Positions 45,201 to 57,200 of a DNA stretch of 64,000 nt are shown piece after piece. A program made the position numbers and the translations under genes. The stretch spans positions 8,928,001-8,992,000 of the forward strand of contig OX637334.1 in NCBI GenBank assembly GCA_951799405.1, given 5' to 3'. Source of the stretch: Agapetus fuscipes (taxonomy: Eukaryota; Arthropoda; Insecta; Trichoptera; Glossosomatidae). Numbering within the stretch: position 1 is the stretch's first letter; every line of letters starts with the position of its first letter. The notes under the pieces were generated by a model. The model did no database searches, had not been told where the DNA came from, and saw only the letters and a program-made list of their open reading frames with translations.

Positions 45201-48200
45201 AATAAAATATTACTTAATTATAAATATTGAAAACAAAACTGCATTATTATTAATAAAAATTGATTACAAAATTACAAAAAAAACTAAATTATATTAAAAA
45301 AAACACAAATACAAACGGATAAAAACAAATATACGAAAAACATCATACAAAATACAAAAAAAAAAAATAATGGGGGAGTTTTACCTACCATTAAAACTCT
45401 TATTATGTTTCTATAGATGTCTGGAGTCCATATTATGAGAGAAACAATCACTTTTTCCCTTTTATGTGGTTTTTTTAGTCTATTCCTGGGTCTTTGATTT
45501 GCACTTTTTTACACTTTAGGCACTTTTCTACTCTATGGTCGCTTTTTCCCCATTTCCTGTTTCCCTATTTCCAGTTCCCCCATAACCCGGTCGCCATTTG
45601 TCATAAAGCTCATAATACACCAGGTAGGGGTTACCTGGACTCCAGACATCTATAGAAACATAATAAGAGTTTTAATGGTAGGTAAAACTCCCCCATTATG
45701 TGTTCTGAGAGATGTCTGGAGTCCATATTATGAGAGATCTGTCTATTATCTCCTGGTGACCGGGGACGTCTTTATTTGATATTAACTGGTTGAAATAGGG
45801 AGGGATCTTCTGGAGCTGTATGTTTCAACATCTCTTTCTGATAGTATTTTCTGAAAGTGTTTTCTATTGGGTAGTTCTCCAGCCAATTAAGTGATGCGAC
45901 CGCTGAACGTGTGCTGCCGGGAGTGGCCTCTACTCCTGCTGATCTTAGCGTGTTCTTTACCCATCCTCCTATGATTGTTCTTGTAGCTGCCTTCACTTGT
46001 CCTCGGGTGCTGATGAACAGGTTAAATATTTTGTCCTGATCTCCTTTCGCGTGATAGTTCAATCAGCTTCCTTATCCAAAAGACTGGGTTGACGTTGTGT
46101 TCCTTGGATTCCAGAAGTGTATCTGTTTTTGATCCAACAAATGGAATTAACACAATTGATGTGCCTTCGTCTAGAATGTTTCCTTCTGTGATATTTAGCA
46201 AGGTCAGATCGTGTACTCTTCTTCCTGAGGATAACAGAAGTAAGATTGCTGTTCTACACGCAACTTCATAGAGAGAATCTGAACGAGGAGTGTTCCTGAC
46301 TAGCCAGTCCTTTACTATCTGCGGATTCCACACAGGGGACTTAGGAGGGTTAATCCTTACCATTGCTATGGCTTTTAATGTATGTTTCACTAGGAAATCT
46401 GAGCTGAGATTCTTTTCCATCATTGGGTTGCAGAAGGTTACGATGGCTGACTTGTGTACCAGTATAGTCCTGTATGACAGTTTTTTGTTTATGAACAGTT
46501 GCGCTAGATACCTTGCCAATTGATTAGGAGATGATGTGTTGGGATGGGTATTTTCCGCCAGTATCCAGCGGAACCATCTTTGCCAAGCAGGTTTATATGT
46601 GTTGAGTGTGGAAGCTCTCCATCCTGACAGGAGCAGTCTTTTCTCTTCCGCGTTTTGAAAGATTGCGCATGAGTCTGTGGAGTCTCTGGATACGTAAGTT
46701 GAACTCATGTGTGCCGTCGTGGATGCGAACAGGTCTATATCTGGTACTCCGAAATGATTGAAAATGGCCTTCGTTGCTGTTGATAAAAGATGCCACTCTG
46801 GAGGGGATCTTCCTCTTGATAGGTGATCCGCGTCTCCGTTGTATCTTCCCGGTAGGTACTGCGCTGTTAGCGAGATTTCCCATTGGCCTGCCAGAGTCAA
46901 CAGATCTCGGGTAAGATTTAGGAGTGTTTTGGATCTGGTGCCCCCTTCCTTGCGGATGTAGGCGACTACTGTCTTGTTGTCTGATTGTACCAGAATTTCG
47001 GAGCCAGAAAGGTCGTGCGCTGTGCGTTGCAGGGTTGTGAAAACAGCGAACAACTCTTTTCGTTTGGAGTGCCGCTTCTTTTGTTTGAACGGTCCACTGT
47101 CCTGACAGCATCAAGTCGTCCAGAGTTGCTCCCCAAGCTTAGTCTGACGCATCTGTTGTCAAGAAACGTTCGCAGGTTTCCCTGTGGATGGAACTTGATT
47201 CGTTCGCATTCCCTATCCCCCACTCTATTACTTGTAAGCTGTCCTCGGTCATTTGTCATGACCTTCTTGGTGACAGGTGCTTCAGTGGCCTGCTCGCTAT
47301 CTGCAATTGTCTGCAGTGGAGGCGACCATGAAGCTGGCAAAGTTTAGTCTTCCTAGGAGACTTTCCACCAGTTTTAAGGACCATTTTCGAGAAGTCAGTA
47401 TTGCTCGAAGTGAGTGGCACAATGCCTCTTTCTTCCGGTAAGAAAGACCTTCTTGGTGACAGGTGCTTCAGTGGCCTGCTCGCTATCTGCAATTGTCTGC
47501 AGTGGAGGCGACCATGAAGCTGGCAAAGTTTAGTCTTCCTAGGAGACTTTCCGCCAGTTTTAAGGACCATTTTCGAGAAGTCAGTATTGCTCGAAGTGAG
47601 TGGCACAATGCCTCTTGCTTCCGGCAAGAAAGACCTTTTTGGTGACAGGTGCTTCAGTGGCCTGCTCGCTATCTGCAATTGTCTGCAGTGGAGGCGACCA
47701 TGAAGCTGGCAAAGTTTAGTCTTCCTAGGAGACTTTCCGCCAGTTTTAAGGACCATTTTCGAGAAGTCAGTATTGCTCGAAGTGAGTGGCACAATGCCTC
47801 TTGCTTCCGGTAAGAAAGGAATTTGCAATTGTTATGCGTGTCCCAAACGATTCCCAAGTACTCTAATTGTTGAGTGGGGAAGAGCACTGACTTCTGGAGA
47901 TTTACATACCACCCCAGAGATTGTAGGATATCTACTGCTAGATGCGATTGCCGACGAAGATCGTCCTTGGATTGGTTCGCAAGGAGGAAGTCGTCGAGAT
48001 AAACGATTGTCCGGATATCTTGTCGCAGCAGTAAGTAGTTGGGCTACCCAATTTGTGAGGGTTGCAAACATTCTGGGGGCAGATGAAAGGCCAAAGATGC
48101 GATTGCCGACAAAGATCGTCCTTGGATTGGTTCGCAAGGAGGAAGTCGTCGAGATAAACGATTGTCCGGATATCTCGTCGCAGCAGTAAGTAGTTGGGCT

Positions 48201-51200
48201 ACCCAATTTATGAGGGTTGAAAACACTCTGGGGGCAGATGAAAGGCCAAAGATGCGATTGCCGACAAAGATCGTCCTTGGATTGGTTCGCAAGGAGGAAG
48301 TCGTCGAGATAAACGATTGTCCGGATATCTCGTCGCAGCAGTAAGTAGTTGGGCTACCCAATTTGTGAGGGTTGAAAACATTCTGGGGGCAGATGAAAGG
48401 CCAAAGATGCGATTGTCGACAAAGATCGTCCTTGGATTGGTTCGCAAGGAGGAAGTCGTCGAGATAAACGATTGTCCGGATATCTCGTCGCAGCAGAAAG
48501 TAGTTGGGCTACCCAATTTGTGAGGGTTGCAAACATTCTGGGGGCAGATGAAAGGCCAAAGGGCAGACTTGTCATCTGAAGTAATTCTCCTCGATAGACC
48601 AGTCGCAAAAATCTCCGATGTGCTATTGGGAAATGAAAGTAAGCTTGCGATAGGTCTATTTTCGACAACCAATCGTTTGGCTGCAGAAACTCTGACACTT
48701 TGTAGTGGCTATGAGTTTGAACGGAGCCGGGTCTAGGAAGAAGTTTTAACGATTTCAGGTTGAAAATTATTCTCGGGGAATCGTCCGATTTGAGTGTTAG
48801 GAACATTTTTGATAAGAAACTCTGACACTTTGTAGTGGCTTATGAGTTTGAACGGAGCCGGGTCTAGGAAGAAGTTTTAACGATTTTGGTTGAAAATCAT
48901 TCTCGGGGAATCGTCCGATTTGAGTGTTAGGAACATTTTTGATAAGAAACTCTGACACTTTGTAGTGGCTTATGAGTTCGAACGGAGCCGGGTCTAGGAA
49001 GAAGTTTTAACGATTTTGGTTGAAAATCATTCTCGGGGAATCGTCCGATTTGAGTGTTAGGAACATTTTTGATAAGAAGCTGGGAGATGACTCCGCTGCC
49101 TCTATAACTCCGGATTCGGTCATTTCCTTTATTTGAGAGTCCATTTCGGGTGAAGGACTCGTCTGGTATAGCATTAAGTGGCTCCCTCTGGGAAACCAGA
49201 TAATCTATCCTTGGGTCCAAGACAACCCTAAGCCGTTTCTGACGCCGCGGCGGTGAACCTGATTCCGAAGTGTCATATCCGCATTTTTACATCCACACAT
49301 TGAGATATATACTATAGAGTCGCAACCATCATACAATCAGGAAAAAAATGTCAAGCCGAAGTCCGTTGGAAACGTTTTAATGCAGATGCAAGGAGACAAT
49401 CAGTTTTTATCCAGCTTCTGCATCGAATAACGCGCACTGTACTCTCAGGTTAAAACGAGATAGCAATAATTTTAGCAAACACATGGCAGACTTCAAACAC
49501 GACAAAAAGGGCTGGATGTCATAATTCTCTGATATAAAATTCCCCTACAGTAGTACTATTAAAAATGAATGTCAGATTAAAATGAAATGTAACTTTAGTC
49601 CTTTACTTTTAAAAATAATATGAGCAAGTCTTCAACCAGCAACCCGGCAGTATACAACCTTATTGTCGGTGTCAAATGTGTAACATTAATTAAAATATAT
49701 TTAAGAAAAACTATTTTTTTTTTCAAAAATAAATTGTTTTAATAATTAATCTGTGCTAGTATGTTGTGTTTTTTTTTTTTTTTCATTTGTGCATGTTGTA
49801 AAATTGATCAAGTTCACAAACAATGGTGTTTGAAAACTCCAATCACAATATTTAGACATTTATGGCAATATGTATTACCACCTGTCACGTCCGTTCGCTG
49901 TGTAAGTCTGCGTGAGACTGACGAGCCTCAAAATCGGGTTTTTCTCGAGTACGACTTTTGACTTACTACAGGGTGCTACGTGTTTCGAGCAACGTTACGT
50001 CTCTAGTATATATACCTCAATGCATCCACATCACCTGAATCCTGTGAGATTTCGGCGGGAGGTGGCCCTTTTTTGTTATCACAACTCATAACACTGATTT
50101 TGATGTTATCTAAAGTAAAAACTCCGTTAAAATAACGAAAAACGTTTTTCGTAAATGCGTGGCATACCCACAAAAATACATTATATTTTTGTAGGTATGC
50201 CACGCTTATACACTTTTAAACACCACAATTTCGCCTGTTTTAGTTTTTAATTGTTCACAGGGACACAAGATGGTAAAATAACACTCTTTTTTAAATGTTT
50301 TTGCCCAGGAATATTGTCAATTCACTCAAATTTTCGAAGGTGAATTCAACTGACATGTGACCACAAGGGAAAAATGACGCTTTATGACAAATGGCGACCG
50401 GGTTATGGGGGAACTGGAAATAGGGAAACAGGAAATGGGGAAAAAGCGACCATAGAGTAGAAAAGTGCCTAAAGTGTAAAAAAGTGCAAATCAAAGACCC
50501 AGGAATAGACTAAAAAAACCACATAAAAGGGAAAAAGTGATTGTTTCTCTCATAATATGGACTCCAGACATCTCTCAGAACACATAATAGACATTTACGA
50601 AAAACAAATTACAAAAAAAACTTACTAAATTAACAAAAACTAACTGAATATTCATAATTAATAAAGACAAAATCAAACAGATAAAAACAAATATACGAAA
50701 AAAAATGGTCTAGTATATATCGATTAACATACATCTAGAAATATTTCAAAGGTTAAATCAGTATATCAGGATCCTCAATGTTCGATTCCAGCAAAGTATC
50801 AGTGACATCAACTCTGTGTGTGATATTTGTAAATTCTTGTTTAAAGCAATTGGGAATGACATTATCAGTGCATAATTTAATTAGATCGTTATATTTTTGT
50901 ATAGAGATGGGTAGCTGTTTAAAGTAACATTGTGAAGGTAATATTTTAAGTTTTGATTGTACTTCAAGATTGAAAGACTGCGTAGTGGGGTTCATCGATG
51001 TTTTATATGTAACAGTTTGTTTATTTTTTTTAAACGTCATAATACGAATCTTACTTATCTTACCGGTTAGGTTTCCCTTGAAATACTTATCACTTATACT
51101 ATCCCATTTTATGAAGTTTTCATAGCTTAATCTTTCGACTTCGAATGGTGATGGGTTTTGTCTGGCAGTTGCGAACACTGTAAACCATTGCGATGGAGCA

Positions 51201-54200
51201 TACACAGTGGTGTTTTTCAATTTGTTTTCGATTATGGCATGTACTGTGTCCACGGGCATATACGTGTGTCCTGACAAAAGAAAGTTGATTTGGATAGTAT
51301 CAATATTGATACATTCTTGCAAAGTTGAATGCAGCATTGCCAAAACAGTGCGATTGCGATTTTGGCCGGGACAGCAATCGCAATATAGAAGTAAGCGCCT
51401 TACGCTTCCCCTGGTATCCACCGATTTGATGTATTTGTACAGCACAGTAGCGATTTCATTGGCACCACGCTTTCCGTTGACCTCATCCCAATAATAACAG
51501 AAAACATTCCTGGTACCATTTTCATACACACATAAGTTATAAACTGCTAGTTTTCTGCCGTAATAGAGCAACATTGACTGAGCATATGGCGTATTAAGCA
51601 CCTTTTCAAGATCAAAACTAGCACATAAAGTGGAAGGATCACTTTTATGTATTTGTTTGTGGACTTGAAATCGGGCATAACTTTCCTCTTTTTCTATTTT
51701 ATGTTCCACCTTCTCTTGTTGTTTTTCTGTATCATTTTCAAATTGAAGACATTTAAGACATTTATCCTTTTTTGGAACATGGAATCCGATATTAAAATTT
51801 TCTGAAAATATTTTACGAAAAATTCTTTCACTCACTACATCCACCCCTTGATTGATAAAATGCTTTCTGTAGATGTTGTATAATGTGGCAATATTTTTAT
51901 AATCTTGTGGAAGGTAAACTTTACTTGAGTCTTGACGACAGTAGTGCGAAGGCACTGCTGGTAAATTTTTAATAAATTTCATCACGGTATCTATAGTCGT
52001 TGACTTAGTTTTATTTGGTGGTTCACATTTTCCTCTCATATCTTCTTTTGCACATCCCCAAGCAGCAGATTTTACAATATTGAGAATTGTTTTATTGCAT
52101 ACGTTGAGAGTTGCTGCCAAAAATTGTTGACATATTTGTCTTTTACCTTCTCCTTCGTTAATAAAATATTTGAATGTGCAATTGCGGATTTCGGAATCTG
52201 ATCTCTTGCGCTTAATATTTTCTTTTTTAGATACAGATACCAACCAGTCACGACGGCGCAGTGGATCGAGAGACCAATAATGTTTATTTATACTTTCTCT
52301 CCTCTCTTCAGTAATCAAACCACAATCATTGCCACATTTTTTTCCAGAACAAGGATTATTTAATACCCCTTTTTCGGCAACAATATCACCTTTATTTGTC
52401 GTATACTCTTTTCCTGAGTTTCTGTTTCGCGACCGCTCTTTTCTTAAATTAGTTTTTTTAATCTTAAGAGCTGAATCTGCGATCAATTCTTCTTGTGTGG
52501 GAAGTATGTTGTTTTTGCCTTTCGTGCCCTTTTTTCCCCTTTTATTTCTTTTTCTTTTAGTTCCAGGTGTTTCCAAATCTTCGTCTGATGTATCTTGCCT
52601 ATTTGTTAGATCTTGGCCTTCTGACCAATTAATTATCTGAGTCGTATTCGTCAGCGTAAGTAAAAAAATCTTCTTCATCGGACAAATAATCAATATATTT
52701 AATATCTTTTTTTGATTTCCTTTTACCTTCATTCCCTTTGATATTATTATTAACGTTACTGGGACCAGCAGATGTAGATGGTTCGTTTTCTGTTTGATTA
52801 ATTGTATCTGGTTCGGCAGTTAAAATGGTATTCAAATTATGATCTTCCAATGTTGTTGATTCCAAAGTTGATTCAGGAAAATTTGTTACACCCCTTTCAG
52901 GTAAGCAAACAACGGTCTCAGGAAACTTTAAAGCATCCAAAGTAGTAATGTTAATGGATTCTTGAGTTGGTATTTCGTGAAGCTGTCTTTCGGTGTCATT
53001 AGTAGGCCAACAAATTGTTTCATTGCAGTTTGAATCAACAATGTCAGTCAGATGGCTTCGATTTTCGCATGTACTGTCCTCCGAATTTTTCGAAGGCACC
53101 TGTAAAGATTAATCAAATTATAGAATAATAAGTTAGATTTCGTTTTTGAGTATCATATTAGAATAGAATATAAAAATTCTTCATTGATGTCACAATACTC
53201 TGGACATATAGAAAATAAACAAAGATTTTTTGATAAATTTCAAAAGGCGGGCTTATTACCTGAGGTAAACTCTTCAAGCCATCTTTGAATATACCAGAAA
53301 CTACTTACAAATATAATTATACATGTTTTAATCCAATTGAAATAGTAGGTATATAGAAAGAAATTAATAAAAATCAAATTGTGTTGTACATAGTAGACAA
53401 TGAAAGAAGATAATTATCAGTATTATGGGCCACTAGTCGTATGGAAACTTTATCTAGTCAACACCATTACGATCAACTAAGCATGTACGACTATAAAATC
53501 ACCAAAACTATGTTTCGTGAAAAGTAAAAAACAAGGAGCTTATCAAAAATCACCTGTTATTTGATTTCAAGATCGTGTAAAAAGGACATGGAATGACTTG
53601 TGTGAAAAATAGTTTAAGAATTGTTACATATTGGGAATAAAAAAACTTACCGAATTTCCATCGAAATTCAGTTGTTTCCGACAATTCAAACTACTTCGTA
53701 TTCCGGCATTTGCTAATGCAAGGTCAATTAATGAAGAAGTACGACGGCGTCTTTGAAGATCCATTATCTTAACTGTAATCAAAATAATGAGGAAGGTAAT
53801 TTTAAAAAAGCATGAAATAAATTAATTTCATTAATTTTGGCAAAGGTAGGCCAAGTACTTTGATGGAATACTTACTATAACTAAGTGAAATACGCTCCGA
53901 AATTGCGATATAACGAGATGCACAACCACTCCAAGCGACGTCTCAAACTCAACTGTCGTATTTTAAACAACGCATTAGTGATGATTTTAGTACGATCGTT
54001 GTTCCTAAGCGCAGATATTATTATTTTTTGTATCCACGTAAAATATCTAAGCGACATTCACAGCACATCATTAGGTGGAGTAAAATTATCTATCCGACAT
54101 AATTAATAATAAAAGTTATCACGTATAATATCTATGCGACATTTTATACCATCTCACGGTATTGGGAAAATATGTCTAACCTACATTTTTTATGTAAAAA

Positions 54201-57200
54201 AAATCAAGTAAAAATATATAAATAAGGAAGAATATGTTAAAATTGTTCAGACAAATGTATGTAAGTAACAATATTTTCCTTATTTGTTCCAGGTTAAGTT
54301 GAACATATACACTTATGTAAAATAATTATATTTGGTAAAACTATTTATCCACATTATCATAAAAAATCAAAACATGCTAAAATGTACAAATCACAATAAT
54401 TATAATTTATCATACAAGTAAAAAAGCTGAGTAACCAAACAGTTAAAATAAAAATACATGAAAAAATCACTTTGTCCAAAATATAATTATTTAGAATATC
54501 CTAACCGTTAACGATCCATGAAATCATACTTTTTTTGTCGCTTAGTAGGGACAGAATTGAGAAATTTTATACAATCACGTTGTAGCTAAGCGACAAAAAA
54601 ATTGTCGTAGAGTTATAGGACCCAGACCAATCGACGGAGAAAAATTTTCTGGTTCCAATGGTATACATAACTCGATATCGCAAAATCTGTCGCTTAGTCA
54701 AGATTGCCTTTCAAGCGTCGATATAATTCTCGTGTCACAGTGTTTGTGGTCACACTCCTCCGAAACGGCTTGACGGATTCTTATGAAACTTTGTACGCAT
54801 ATTTGATAGGTATGAGAATCGGCCAACAAGTATTTTTCATAGAGCCTATTGATTAAGCAGAGTGTACACAGATTTCTTCTTTCATTGTTTTTGATCAAAT
54901 ATTTTTTTCATACGTTTTTTATTATTTGTTATCAAAACATACTTACATACAATGTGAAATTTTCACATAACCACTCTCACTTTTCAAGTTTTATTTTAGT
55001 ACTTGAGTAGGAATAACACCTCTTTCATCCATGAGGCTGCACACTCCTCCGAAATGGCTTGACCGTTTTTGAATGAAATTTAACATTTTAGAAAGGACCT
55101 TTGTTTTTAATTTAAAATATCAATAGAAGAACCGCACTCTATGTTTCCTATGCCTGGCTTTGCCGCTTAACAGTTTAAGACCATCTTCAGAAAATGTGAA
55201 AATTAACCTAGAGATGAATAGTGTGAAGTTTGGTTCCAATTGGATTTCAATTTTTGTTTTGGTTTTGTTGTTGCGTAAAGGCTGTTTCTTTTATGCATTG
55301 TAATAATTTATTCCATATACCCAAATGACAGCTAGTATTTTTATAAAACACCATGACTTATTTATTTGAAAATCTTTCATTAATGCAAGGGTTGTATGAT
55401 AGTAGATTAAATTTTTACTCATTTAAGATATTTGGTCAATTTATTTTTCTATTTTTGAAATTCAAATAATAAATGTTGCCGTTGCGTCGAATGAAGTAGT
55501 GTTGGAAAAATATTTTTCCGGTTTTGTAATTTACGAAGCAAAAAGATTCTTAAAAATGATTCAGCTTTTTATGTCTTTTAGTTTTTTATGTCCATGTATA
55601 TATTGTTATTTTTATTCTTTGATTTTAAAAAATGTAATTTGTCATGTATGTTCCTTGACTTATAGGTTGTTATGCGGCTGACCACCCATAATATAAAAAT
55701 TGGTTCACTTTGCCAATGTCACCCCTGTTTCAGGGAAGGACGGCAAGAGTTGCAAGGCTTATGTTCATTTGAGATTGGGTTTTTATATTGTAGGTCCACA
55801 TGCGGCATGTGTTAGCGCGAAATTATACATATCTGCTTGTGGGAATGCATTTAGTATAAATCTTAAATGATATATATCTTTGCAGCTTAGATTAGATTAG
55901 ATTAGATTCAGCACAAATTCCATCGACAAAAAAGTTGTGATGCCATACTGCTGGGGGGCTAGAGACACAACTAACATAATATTCTGTTATGGTTTACTAG
56001 AGAACCCTAGATACATAGATTTGTCACATTTACCCACTGAGAAATGGAACTTTCATTGCGGTGATATTCAAAATCCATAATGATTAACAGAAATTGCTAT
56101 ATTGTAAATAATTAACCCATGAATAAATACCTTTTTATATTTCAGTCAAGGATTGGCCAGCAACACAGTAGTTTCAAAGGTGAATGGTGCATTATGGGAT
56201 TTGGAGCGACCTCTGGAAGGAGACTGCAAGCTCCAACTCCTCAACTTCTCAGATCCTGATGCCCAGCAAGTCTTCTGGCATTCCACCGCCCATATGTTGG
56301 GCGAGGCCTTGGAAAGAGTAAGAATCATTACATTCTTATACCTTTTGTGGTTTCCTTTATGATACTCATATTTATTTTAAGCGTTTTGAAGTCAAAAGGA
56401 ATTTCTGTAAGACCACTTAGGCCGTGTTCGGGGAGCGCGCTTCAAGCGCTTCAAGCACTCACACACCGTTCGGGGAGCTCATCGTAAGCAAATATTATGA
56501 GGTATGACGTCACGCACGACGCCTCGACCGTTCGCTATTTTCGCTTTTTTGCGAAGGTGGGTCGGCTGAAGCGTTCCAACTTCACACCAATGGTTCATAC
56601 AGTTCCACTGACAGTTGACAGCTAACCTCAACAACACGAATATTAGACACAATTATTAATGTTAAATAATGGATTCGAGATATCAAAATCTCTTCAATAA
56701 TTGAAAATTCTGCTGGAAATATTAGAATCATGGCTCAATAATGCGTTTCAAGATAAATCTGCATCCGTTCTGCCGAGCTTTGACAGCTGCTGTGTGGTTG
56801 ACATATGAAATTCGCTTTTTATCGTTCGGGGAGGTTTGCGATCGAGCTACCCCCACCACGATTTTTACTGTAAGCGTTCAAAGTGCTCAAGCTAGCTCCC
56901 CGAACACGGGAGCGCGCTTCAAGCGCTTCAAGCACTCACACACCGTTCGGGGAGCTCATCGTAAGCAAATATTATGAGGTATGACGTCACGCACGACGCC
57001 TCGACCGTTCGCTATTTTCGCTTTTTTGCGAAGGTGGGTCGGCTGAAGCGTTCCAACTTCACACCAATGGTTCATACAGTTCCACTGACAGTTGACAGCT
57101 AACCTCAACAACACGAATATTAGACACAATTATTAATGTTAAATAATGGATTCGAGATATCAAAAGCTCTTCAATAATTGAAAATTCTGCTGGAAATATT

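Larger units (their letters stand above)
45369..50588 (-). mobile_element. DIRS-type tyrosine-recombinase retrotransposon
   Basis: Inverted terminal repeats of about 190 bp (45416-45605 and 50389-50588, inverted) share the tggactccagacatct and ccataacccggtcgcc blocks. An internal complementary region at about 45639-45750 joins the complements of both outer ends, as expected for DIRS. On the minus strand come RT, RNase H and tyrosine recombinase. No target duplication is expected. The gag part is not recognisable and coding frames are broken. Confidence 0.9.
44314..54720 (-). mobile_element. DNA transposon with DUF7869-type gene, DIRS nested inside
   Basis: 33-bp terminal inverted repeats (CGACGCTTGAAAGGCAATCT...) at 44314-44346 and 54688-54720 are nearly perfect. 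ATAT lies outside both (44310-44313, 54721-54724). Many AAGCGAC motifs lie subterminally on both sides. The single minus-strand gene has an intron and one frameshift. Without the DIRS insert (45369-50588) it is about 5.2 kb. It fills most of TARS intron 2. Confidence 0.85.

Noticed and set aside
47256..47828. 190-codon repetitive frame in the DIRS element
   Set aside because: It arises because the 186-bp tandem period is divisible by 3. Only part of each unit corresponds to DIRS RNase H.
47260..49075. CRISPR-like array
   Set aside because: Units are 130-186 bp, directly contiguous without unique spacers, and code for DIRS pol segments in a eukaryotic genome.
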